The position numbers were made by a program, and so were the translations under genes. Below the pieces are notes generated by a model. The model searched no databases and was not told where the DNA came from. It was given only the letters and a program-made list of their open reading frames with translations. Shown one piece after another: positions 1 through 6,217 of a stretch of DNA of 7,780 nucleotides; the first letter of the stretch is position 1, and each line of letters begins with the position of its first letter. Location: assembly GCA_003250865.1 (NCBI GenBank), contig QKJH01000212.1, positions 1 to 7,780 of the forward strand. The letters are read 5' to 3'. Source of the DNA: Alphaproteobacteria bacterium (GTDB lineage: Bacteria; Pseudomonadota; Alphaproteobacteria; Micavibrionales; SZUA-601).

Positions 1-614
1 ATCATATTGATTTGTCCCTAAAGGAAATGCTGGTTGAAAGCGTTATGGCCAAGGGAGAACTGTCGCTTACCTTTCGACGGGATGATGTCAAAAACGCCAT
101 TAAATTCCTGATTGAAGATCCGGCGTGTGATTTCAAAATGCTCATTGATATTACAGCTGTTGATTATCCGGCAAGGCAGCCGCGCTTTTGTGTCGTTTAT
201 CACATGCTCAGCCTACGGTTCAATCATCGCGTCCGTATTAAAACATGGGTGGATGAAAGCCAGTCTGTCGATACGTTGACCGACTTGTATGAAAGCGCCG
301 GCTGGTACGAACGCGAAGTATTCGACATGTTCGGAATCTCCTTTATCGGGAACGAGGATATGCGTCGTATCCTGACCGATTACGGGTTCGAAGGCCATCC
401 CTTGCGCAAGGATTTTCCGCTAACGGGCTATGTAGAGGTTCGCTATGACGAGAAACAGTCGCGTGTGGTGTATGAGCCTCTTGAACTGGTGCAGGATTAC
501 CGCGCATTTGATTTTGAATCACCGTGGGAGGAGGGGATGGTGAATATTCAGCTTCCTGGTGATGAAAAAGCGGTCAAGCCTGCCTTTGCCGAAGGTGATA
601 GGGGGGATGAGTAG
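1..614 (+). CDS. nuoC: NADH-quinone oxidoreductase subunit C (30 kDa subunit), 5' partial
   Basis: Peripheral-arm subunit of complex I. With NuoB, NuoD and NuoI it forms the connecting module between the NADH-oxidising domain and the membrane; it has no cofactor of its own. The reading frame (codons beginning at base 3) is open to the left edge, so the true start lies upstream. The first in-frame start-like codon is TTG at 12, but the residues before it (HID) also read like NuoC and no good Shine-Dalgarno precedes it. Family landmarks seen are the ITAVDYP segment near 150-170, WYEREVFDMFG at 303-335 and GHPLRKDFP at 393-419, followed by the VEVRYDE, DYRAFDFESPWE stretch typical of alphaproteobacterial and mitochondrial forms. 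The C-terminal tail is acidic. It ends with TAG two bases before nuoD and is not fused to it, unlike enterobacterial NuoCD. The identification is secure; only the start is unknown. Confidence 0.96.
   Translation, partial: HIDLSLKEMLVESVMAKGELSLTFRRDDVKNAIKFLIEDPACDFKMLIDITAVDYPARQPRFCVVYHMLSLRFNHRVRIKTWVDESQSVDTLTDLYESAGWYEREVFDMFGISFIGNEDMRRILTDYGFEGHPLRKDFPLTGYVEVRYDEKQSRVVYEPLELVQDYRAFDFESPWEEGMVNIQLPGDEKAVKPAFAEGDRGDE
600..606 (+). promoter_or_regulatory. Ribosome binding site of nuoD
   Basis: A purine run AGGGGGG inside the last codons of nuoC ends 10 bases before the ATG at 617. It supports that start over the nearer ATG at 607, which is in another frame and would not give NuoD. Confidence 0.6.
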
Positions 615-616
615 TC

Positions 617-1804
617 ATGACAGCCAAACTGGATAAGCATATTCGTCCCTATACGATGAATTTTGGCCCCCAGCATCCGGCGGCGCACGGTGTTCTGCGT
701 CTGGTGTTGGAAATGGATGGTGAAATTGTTGACCGTGCCGATCCGCATATCGGTTTGCTTCATCGTGGTACAGAAAAGCTGATTGAGCATAAAACCTATA
801 TGCAGGCCGTACCCTATTTCGATCGTCTGGATTATGTGTCCCCGATGAATCAGGAACATGCCTTTGCTCTGGCCACCGAAAAGCTGTTGGGGATAAAGGT
901 GCCGCTTCGGGCGAGTTATATCCGCGTGCTGTTTTCGGAAATGACGCGTATTTTAAATCACATTCTGAATATCACGACCTTTGCGCTGGATGTCGGAGCG
1001 ATTACGCCGACATTGTGGGGCTTTGAAGAACGTGAAAAGATGATGGAGTTTTACGAACGCGTCAGTGGCGCACGTTTGCACTCGAACTATATCCGTCCAG
1101 GCGGTGTGCATCAGGATATGCCCGACGGTCTGGCTGATGATATGTGGGAATATACAGAACAGTTTCCCAAATTTTACGAAGAGTTGGATGGATTGCTTAC
1201 CGAAAATCGGATTTTCAAACAGCGCACGGTGGATATCGGCGTTGTTTCAAAAGAGGAAGCCATCAATCGTGGCTTTACAGGGCCGATGCTGCGCGCCAGC
1301 GGTGTGCCGTGGGATTTGCGCAAAAGCCAGCCGTACGAGATTTATAACGAATTGGATTTTGATGTTCCGGTTGCAAGCTCAGGTGATTGCTGGGGACGGT
1401 ATTTGGTCAGAATGGAAGAGATGATGCAATCACTGTCCCTGATGCGCCAGTGTCTGGAAAAATTGCCCAAAGGGGCGGTGATGGTGGATGACCGTAAAAT
1501 CGTTCCGCCGAAACGCGAAGACATGAAAAATTCGATGGAAGCGATGATACACCACTTTAAACTCTATACGGAAGGGTATCACGTGCCGCCCGGGGAAACC
1601 TATGCTGCGGTCGAAGCACCCAAAGGCGAGTTCGGGGTTTATCTGGTGTCCGAAGGGGGGAATAAGCCGTACCGTTGTCGGATACGAGCTCCGGGGTTTG
1701 CGCATCTTCAAGCACTCAATTTTATGACCGAAGGCCACATGCTGGCCGATTTGGTGGCCATTATCGGCTCGCTTGATTTGGTCTTTGGTGAGATAGACAG
1801 GTAA
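617..1804 (+). CDS. nuoD: NADH-quinone oxidoreductase subunit D (49 kDa subunit)
   Basis: Core peripheral subunit of complex I that forms much of the quinone-binding chamber. It descends from the large subunit of [NiFe] hydrogenases but lacks the metal centre. The 395 residues match the usual length for a separate NuoD. GPQHPAAHG is at residues 17-25 and PHIGLLHRG at 43-51. By spacing, His24 and Tyr73 (in YFDRLDY) correspond to the quinone-headgroup pair known as His59/Tyr108 in the bovine 49 kDa subunit (both pairs are 49 residues apart). Arg50 corresponds to the arginine dimethylated in mitochondrial complex I; whether it is modified here cannot be seen. The protein ends in the typical GSLDLVFGEIDR. 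The start is supported by the purine-rich site just upstream and by MTAKLDKHIRPYTMNFGP, a normal N-terminus. It lies 2 bases after nuoC and 6 before nuoE. Confidence 0.98.
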   Translation: MTAKLDKHIRPYTMNFGPQHPAAHGVLRLVLEMDGEIVDRADPHIGLLHRGTEKLIEHKTYMQAVPYFDRLDYVSPMNQEHAFALATEKLLGIKVPLRASYIRVLFSEMTRILNHILNITTFALDVGAITPTLWGFEEREKMMEFYERVSGARLHSNYIRPGGVHQDMPDGLADDMWEYTEQFPKFYEELDGLLTENRIFKQRTVDIGVVSKEEAINRGFTGPMLRASGVPWDLRKSQPYEIYNELDFDVPVASSGDCWGRYLVRMEEMMQSLSLMRQCLEKLPKGAVMVDDRKIVPPKREDMKNSMEAMIHHFKLYTEGYHVPPGETYAAVEAPKGEFGVYLVSEGGNKPYRCRIRAPGFAHLQALNFMTEGHMLADLVAIIGSLDLVFGEIDR

Positions 1805-1810
1805 GAATAA

Positions 1811-2443
1811 ATGGTAAAAGCGACATACAATAACGATATTCAGCCCGATAGTTTTGAGTTTTCGGCGGCGAATAAAAAGAAGGTGAAGGACATTATTGCC
1901 CGCTATCCCGTGGGCGGTGAGCGCAGTGCCGTGATGCCCTTGTTGGATTTGGCGCAACGTCAGCACGATAACTGGATACCGCGTGCGGCCATGGATAAAA
2001 TTGCTGAAATCCTGAACCTGCCGCCGGTCAAGGTGTACGAGGTGGCAACGTTTTATACGATGTATAATCTGGAGCCGGTGGGTAAGCACCATATTCAGGT
2101 ATGCGGCACGACCCCGTGCAAGCTGTGTGGTTCGGACGGTATCATGGGCGCATGCAAGAAAAAGCTGGGTATTGAAATGGGGGAAACCACCAAGGATGGG
2201 CTGTTTACTTTGTCCGAAGTGGAATGTCTGGGAGCGTGTGTCAATGCGCCGGTGGTGCAAATCGGTGATGATTATTACGAAGATTTAACGCCGGAGACCA
2301 TGGAAACACTGCTCGATGATTTGGCCAAAGGAAAAAAAGTGACGGTTGGCACACAGGTTGCGCGTGAGAACGCCGCACCTAAAACCGGTCGAACGACATT
2401 GGTTGATGATACTCCCAAATCCAAAAAGGGAGGAAAGAAATAA
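1811..2443 (+). CDS. nuoE: NADH-quinone oxidoreductase subunit E (24 kDa subunit)
   Basis: Thioredoxin-like [2Fe-2S] subunit of the NADH dehydrogenase module, paired with NuoF. It carries cluster N1a, which lies off the main electron path. The four ligands are visible as Cys98 and Cys103 (CGTTPC) and Cys139 and Cys143 (CLGAC). The N-terminal helical part is the usual one, with YPVGGERSAVMPLLDLAQ around residues 32-49 and VYEVATFYTMYN at 75-86. The 210 residues exceed the shortest bacterial forms because of a C-terminal extension after about residue 165. This part looks poorly ordered and ends in the Lys-rich sequence KSKKGGKK. C-terminal extensions are known in alphaproteobacterial NuoE. The start at 1811 has only a weak AGG at 1799-1801 upstream, but no better in-frame start exists nearby. 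Its TAA overlaps the nuoF ATG by one base (TAATG). Confidence 0.97.
   Translation: MVKATYNNDIQPDSFEFSAANKKKVKDIIARYPVGGERSAVMPLLDLAQRQHDNWIPRAAMDKIAEILNLPPVKVYEVATFYTMYNLEPVGKHHIQVCGTTPCKLCGSDGIMGACKKKLGIEMGETTKDGLFTLSEVECLGACVNAPVVQIGDDYYEDLTPETMETLLDDLAKGKKVTVGTQVARENAAPKTGRTTLVDDTPKSKKGGKK
2428..2433 (+). promoter_or_regulatory. Ribosome binding site of nuoF embedded in the nuoE tail
   Basis: GGGAGG ends 9 bases before the nuoF ATG at 2443. It is part of the codons for the GGKK tail of NuoE, so the nuoE 3' end both codes for protein and starts nuoF translation. It fixes the nuoF start. Confidence 0.8.
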
Positions 2444-3732
2444 TGCTGTCGGACAAGGATCGCATTTTTAAAAACCTCTATGGTGATTTGGGAGCTGACC
2501 TGAAATCGGCCAAAGCCCGAGGCGATTGGAAAGATACCAATAAAATCCTCGCGCGCGGGCATGATGAGATTATTGCCGAAGTCAAAGCTTCGGGGCTACG
2601 CGGGCGCGGTGGTGCCGGATTTCCGCCCGGTGTCAAATGGTCGTTTATGCCCAAGGAATCGTCCAAGCCCAGCTATCTGGTCATTAACGCCGATGAATCC
2701 GAACCGGGAACTTGTAAAGACCGTGAAATTTTGCGCCACGAACCGCATAAATTAATTGAAGGCGCTTTGATAGCCGGCTTTGCCATGCGGGCGCACCGTG
2801 CCTTTATCTATGTACGCGGCGAGTTTTATAACGAAGGCTTGGCTTTGATGAAAGCGATTGACGAAGCCTACGCGGCCGGTTTCTTGGGTAAAAACGCGTG
2901 TGGTTCGGGATGGGATTTTGATATTACCGTGCATCGCGGGGCGGGAGCCTATATCTGTGGTGAGGAAACGGCACTGCTTAATTCGTTGGAAGGCAAGAGA
3001 GGAATGCCGCGTAACAAACCGCCATTTCCGGCTATGGCAGGATTGTATGACTGCCCGACTACTATCAATAATGTGGAAACGATTTCCGTGGTATCGACCA
3101 TCATGCGCAAAGGTGCCAAGTGGTTTTCCTCCTTCGGACGTGAAGGCAATACCGGTACCAAGCTGTTCTGTATTTCAGGCCATGTCAACAACCCATGCAC
3201 GGTTGAAGAGGAAATGGGCATTCCCATGCGTACCCTGATTGAAAAACATGCCGGCGGTGTCAAAGGCGGCTGGGACAATTTGCTGGCCGTTATTCCGGGC
3301 GGCTCATCTTGTCCGTGTCTGCCAAAAGATATTTGTGAAACTGTCAAGATGGATTATGACGGGTTGAAAGAAGCCGGGTCAAGCTTTGGCACGGGAGGGG
3401 TGATTGTCATGGATAAATCCACCGACATTATCGAAGCCATTTGCCGTCTGTCCAAATTCTACAAACATGAATCATGCGGCCAATGTACACCATGCCGCGA
3501 GGGGACGGGCTGGGTCTTGCGGATTATGGAGCGCATGGTCAAAGGGGATGCCGAAATTCACGAAATCGACCAGTTATGGGATATTACCAAACAGATGGAA
3601 GGCAAAACGATTTGTGCGCTGGCTGATGCCGCCGCTTGGCCGGTACAGGGGCTTATCCGCCACTTCCGCGCCGAGATTGAAGAACGCATCAACAGCTATA
3701 AACAGAGTTTGAAACAGGAAGGTGCTGCATGA
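2443..3732 (+). CDS. nuoF: NADH-quinone oxidoreductase subunit F (51 kDa, FMN and NADH binding)
   Basis: Electron entry point of complex I: it oxidises NADH, passes hydride to FMN and then single electrons to [4Fe-4S] cluster N3. The 429 residues match the family. The glycine-rich FMN/NADH loop GLRGRGGAGF is at residues 51-60, NADESEPGTCKDRE at 82-95 and the GAGAYICGEET segment at 166-176. The SLBB-like domain follows around residues 240-330. The N3 ligands are Cys345, Cys348 and Cys351 (CGQCTPC) plus Cys391; the 40-residue step to the last equals that of the bovine subunit. One oddity is Pro62 in FPPG, where the family usually has FPTG or a close variant with Thr at this place. The start is set by a strong site in the nuoE tail, and the gene overlaps nuoE by 1 base and the next gene by 4 (ATGA). 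Confidence 0.98.
   Translation: MLSDKDRIFKNLYGDLGADLKSAKARGDWKDTNKILARGHDEIIAEVKASGLRGRGGAGFPPGVKWSFMPKESSKPSYLVINADESEPGTCKDREILRHEPHKLIEGALIAGFAMRAHRAFIYVRGEFYNEGLALMKAIDEAYAAGFLGKNACGSGWDFDITVHRGAGAYICGEETALLNSLEGKRGMPRNKPPFPAMAGLYDCPTTINNVETISVVSTIMRKGAKWFSSFGREGNTGTKLFCISGHVNNPCTVEEEMGIPMRTLIEKHAGGVKGGWDNLLAVIPGGSSCPCLPKDICETVKMDYDGLKEAGSSFGTGGVIVMDKSTDIIEAICRLSKFYKHESCGQCTPCREGTGWVLRIMERMVKGDAEIHEIDQLWDITKQMEGKTICALADAAAWPVQGLIRHFRAEIEERINSYKQSLKQEGAA
3716..3722 (+). promoter_or_regulatory. Ribosome binding site of the small membrane protein gene
   Basis: AGGAAGG ends 6 bases before the ATG at 3729, inside the last nuoF codons. A well-placed site plus the ATGA overlap supports this small gene as really translated and coupled to nuoF. 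Confidence 0.75.
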
Positions 3733-4112
3733 GTTTATCCTTATCGCTAGTCTGGGGGTTTTTCTATGCTACGCTGGGGCAGGTGCTGATTTATTCGGCC
3801 ACCGCCTTTATCAATGGTGCGTTTTTCGGCCGTTTCCTGCATGGTATCTATGACCATACGACACCGTTTTCACGGCTTGTGATTGCTTCGGCCACGTTGT
3901 TTCCATTGGCCAATTATCTGATTTCGAAAATCTTCCGTGTGACCGATGCCGGTTATGCGGGAATGCTGATTATTATTACGCTGGTACTGGTTCTGGCCGG
4001 TAAGGCGTTGTTGCTGGGCGTTGGTGAAATGTCATGGCGTGTGGTGTTGTCGGTGGCGGTGCTGACCTGCGCCGCGGCTTGGGTATCGTATGAATTGCAT
4101 CGTGTTGCTTGA
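3729..4112 (+). CDS. Small four-helix membrane protein of unknown function within the nuo operon
   Basis: I do not recognise this 127-residue protein; it is not one of the 14 core complex I subunits. It is strongly hydrophobic with four likely membrane helices at about residues 7-33, 48-66, 76-98 and 103-122. Short polar links separate them: GRFLHGIYDHTTPFSR at 34-49, SKIFRVTD at 66-73 and GEMSWR at 99-104. There is no signal peptide, Cys cluster motif or recognisable catalytic motif. Polar residues near or within helices are Gln18, Asn29, Asn62 and Lys92, with Glu100 at a helix end. The length and four helices recall small multidrug transporters, but the first helix lacks their membrane-embedded Glu, so I do not call it one. 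It is coupled to nuoF by ATGA with a good ribosome binding site, and nuoG begins 17 bases after it. By position it could be an accessory subunit or assembly helper of complex I; this is inference. That it is a real gene is well supported. Confidence 0.88.
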   Translation: MSLSLSLVWGFFYATLGQVLIYSATAFINGAFFGRFLHGIYDHTTPFSRLVIASATLFPLANYLISKIFRVTDAGYAGMLIIITLVLVLAGKALLLGVGEMSWRVVLSVAVLTCAAAWVSYELHRVA

Positions 4113-4114
4113 AT

Positions 4115-4119
4115 AAGGA
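4115..4119 (+). promoter_or_regulatory. Ribosome binding site of nuoG
   Basis: AAGGA ends 10 bases before the ATG at 4130. It lies in the 17-base gap after the small membrane protein gene, the longest gap in the window. No promoter or terminator is apparent in so short a gap. Confidence 0.7.
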
Positions 4120-4129
4120 ATAGTGGCTT

Positions 4130-6217
4130 ATGCCGAAACTGACGATAAATGGAATAGAAGTTGAAGTGGAAAAGGGGACAACCGTCTTGCAGGCGTGCGA
4201 GATGATTGGTATTGAGGTTCCACGCTTCTGCTATCATGAAAAGCTGGCGATTGTGGCCAATTGCCGGATGTGTCTGGTGGAGCAAAAGGGAGCGCCTAAA
4301 CCGGTTCCGTCCTGTCATTCGCTTTGTGTCGATAACATGGAAATTGAAACCGATACGCCGGCTGTGCGTCAGGCGCGTCAGTCTGTCATGGAGTTTATGC
4401 TGGCTAACCACCCTCTGGATTGCCCGATATGTGATCAGGGCGGCGAATGTGACTTACAGGATCAGGCCTTTGCCTATGGGTATGACCGTGGCCGCTTCCA
4501 TGAAAGCAAGCGTGCTGTGGTGAATAAGGAGTTTGGGCCGCTGATTAAAACGGTGATGACACGCTGTATCCATTGTACGCGCTGTATCCGTTTTGGTGAA
4601 GATATCGCCGGTGTACCGCAACTGGGGCTGGTTGGGCGCGGTGAAGATGCCGAGGTCAGCACCTTTGTCGGTGAAGCGATTAATTCGGAACTTTCGGGCA
4701 ATATGGTCGATGTTTGCCCGGTTGGGGCGCTGACGAATAAACCCTATGCTTTTACTGCCCGTTCGTGGGAACTGACCAAAACCGACTCTATTGATGTGCT
4801 GGACGCAGTGGGCAGTGCCATTCGTATTGATAGCCGTGACGGTAAGGTCATGCGCGTTCTGCCCAATCGCAACGAAGATATTAACGAGGTATGGATTTCC
4901 GATAAAACCCGTCATGCTTGTGACGGTCTGTCGGTCAACCGGATTACCGAGCCGCATATCCGTGTGAAGGGAAAACTCAAACCCGTATCGTGGGACAAAG
5001 CTTTCAAAACCATTGCGGACAAGCTGTCGGGGCTGGATGGCAAACAGATGGCAGCTCTGGCCGGTAATCAGGCTGATTGCGAAAGCATACTGGCTCTCAA
5101 AGATTTGATGACGGCGTATGATTGCCCTAATCTGGATTGTCGCATTGATGGTGCCGATTATGATGTTAGCGAGCGGTGCGGCTATATCATGAATACGCCG
5201 ATTTTACAGATTGAACAGGCCGATGCCATATTGCTGGTCGGTACGTTCCTGCGCCACGAAGCCACCATGATTAATGCCCGTATCCGCAAAGCATGGTTCA
5301 AACGTAAAATTCCTATTGGTGTTATCGGTGATGCCGATTTGGATTATACCTATCCTGTAACGGCACTTGGAAATGATGCCTCTGTTTTGGAGGATTTGGC
5401 CAAAGGTAAAGGCGATTTTGCCAAGGTTCTGGCAGCATCGGGAAAAGCTATGATTATTGTCGGAGCGGGTGCTCTGGCACGCAAAGACGGTGCGGCTATT
5501 CAATCTGTGTGCCGTGTCATCGCCGAAAAATACGGTATGTTGGATAAGGCTTGGAACGGCTTTAATGTCTTGCAAACTGCCGCGGCACGTGTCGGCGCAT
5601 TGGACTTAGGCTTTGTCCCGCAAAAAGGCGGCAAGGGCTTTGCCGATATTGTCAAACAGTGCCACAAAGGTGCTGTGTCGTTCCTCTATCTTTTGGGGGT
5701 CGATAATACGGATTTAACCCGTAAAGAGTTGGGTGATGATGCCTTCGTCGTTTATCAGGGAACTCACTTCGATTATGGGGCTGAACTTGCCGATGTTGTA
5801 TTGCCCGGTGCGGCCTATAGCGAAAAAACGGCAACCTATATCAATACCGAAGGTCGTCCGCAAAGGACACATGCTGCTGTCAAGCCCCCCGAACAAGCCA
5901 AGGAAGATTGGAAGATTATTCGCGCGTTGTCGGGGATTGTCGACAAGACATTGCCTTATAATGCGATTGAAGAGCTGTGGGAGAGGTTGATTAAACAATT
6001 GCCGCAGGTTAAAGAAATGGGCAAAATCGTCATGCCGCCATGGAAAGAGTTTGGCAAAAAAGGTAATGTGGATAAAACACCTTTTACGCCCGTATTTGAC
6101 AATTACTATCAAACCTGTCCGATTAGCCGCGCTTCATTAGTGATGGCGCAGTGTCAGGAACAGTTTGGTCCACCTGTCAAACCCGTTAAAGCCGCTGGTA
6201 AAGGAGGAAAAAAATAA
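4130..6217 (+). CDS. nuoG: NADH-quinone oxidoreductase subunit G (75 kDa iron-sulfur subunit)
   Basis: Largest peripheral subunit of complex I, carrying electrons from N3 (NuoF) towards NuoI. The N-terminal ferredoxin-like domain binds [2Fe-2S] N1b through Cys34, Cys45, Cys48 and Cys62. N5 is bound by His94, Cys98, Cys101 and Cys107 (HPLDCPICDQGGEC). N4 is bound by Cys146, Cys149, Cys152 and Cys196 (CIHCTRC, then VDVCPVGAL). No cysteine falls between residues 196 and 264, so the extra N7 cluster of E. coli-type NuoG is absent, as in alphaproteobacteria and mitochondria. From about residue 215 follows the degenerate molybdopterin-oxidoreductase-like domain. It includes ADVVLPGAAYSEKTATYINTEGR near 555-577, but residues 371-376 read GTFLRH where relatives usually have GTNPR. 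The C-terminus has the alphaproteobacterial ISRASLVMAQC segment and a Lys-rich end, AGKGGKK. The 695 residues are normal length. Its TAA overlaps the nuoH ATG by one base. Confidence 0.98.
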   Translation: MPKLTINGIEVEVEKGTTVLQACEMIGIEVPRFCYHEKLAIVANCRMCLVEQKGAPKPVPSCHSLCVDNMEIETDTPAVRQARQSVMEFMLANHPLDCPICDQGGECDLQDQAFAYGYDRGRFHESKRAVVNKEFGPLIKTVMTRCIHCTRCIRFGEDIAGVPQLGLVGRGEDAEVSTFVGEAINSELSGNMVDVCPVGALTNKPYAFTARSWELTKTDSIDVLDAVGSAIRIDSRDGKVMRVLPNRNEDINEVWISDKTRHACDGLSVNRITEPHIRVKGKLKPVSWDKAFKTIADKLSGLDGKQMAALAGNQADCESILALKDLMTAYDCPNLDCRIDGADYDVSERCGYIMNTPILQIEQADAILLVGTFLRHEATMINARIRKAWFKRKIPIGVIGDADLDYTYPVTALGNDASVLEDLAKGKGDFAKVLAASGKAMIIVGAGALARKDGAAIQSVCRVIAEKYGMLDKAWNGFNVLQTAAARVGALDLGFVPQKGGKGFADIVKQCHKGAVSFLYLLGVDNTDLTRKELGDDAFVVYQGTHFDYGAELADVVLPGAAYSEKTATYINTEGRPQRTHAAVKPPEQAKEDWKIIRALSGIVDKTLPYNAIEELWERLIKQLPQVKEMGKIVMPPWKEFGKKGNVDKTPFTPVFDNYYQTCPISRASLVMAQCQEQFGPPVKPVKAAGKGGKK
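6201..6207 (+). promoter_or_regulatory. Ribosome binding site of nuoH embedded in the nuoG tail
   Basis: AAGGAGG, close to the ideal anti-16S complement, ends 9 bases before the nuoH ATG at 6217. It encodes part of the KGGKK tail of NuoG, the same arrangement as at the nuoE-nuoF junction. Confidence 0.85.

Noticed and set aside
12..14. TTG as the nuoC start codon
   Set aside because: The frame continues to the window edge, no Shine-Dalgarno is visible before it, and the encoded residues upstream look like NuoC.
1065..1424. Same-strand alternative-frame ORF inside nuoD
   Set aside because: It overlaps conserved NuoD coding sequence in another frame, and the Trp/Arg-rich translation looks like frame-shifted coding sequence.
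1430..2260. Long antisense ORF (276 codons) across the nuoD-nuoE junction
   Set aside because: It lies wholly opposite two strongly conserved genes, its translation has no recognisable domain, and no ribosome binding site or promoter supports it. It is a shadow of codon bias.
3729..4112. Small multidrug resistance (EmrE-like) transporter call for the four-helix protein
   Set aside because: Only the size and helix number match. The membrane-embedded glutamate of helix 1 is missing and no family motif is seen.
4113..4129. Possible internal promoter or terminator between the small gene and nuoG
   Set aside because: Seventeen bases hold only a ribosome binding site; there is no room for a promoter or a hairpin with a T-run.
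3953..4411. Antisense ORF across the end of the small membrane protein gene and the start of nuoG
   Set aside because: It covers the codons of the N1b cysteine region of NuoG on the other strand; the His/Arg-rich product has no family features.
2317..5408. Short similar sequence gatttggccaaagg in nuoE (about 2319) and nuoG (about 5394)
   Set aside because: Both encode DLAKGK-like helices; a 14-base match in coding sequence with shared codon preference is most likely chance and not a repeat element.
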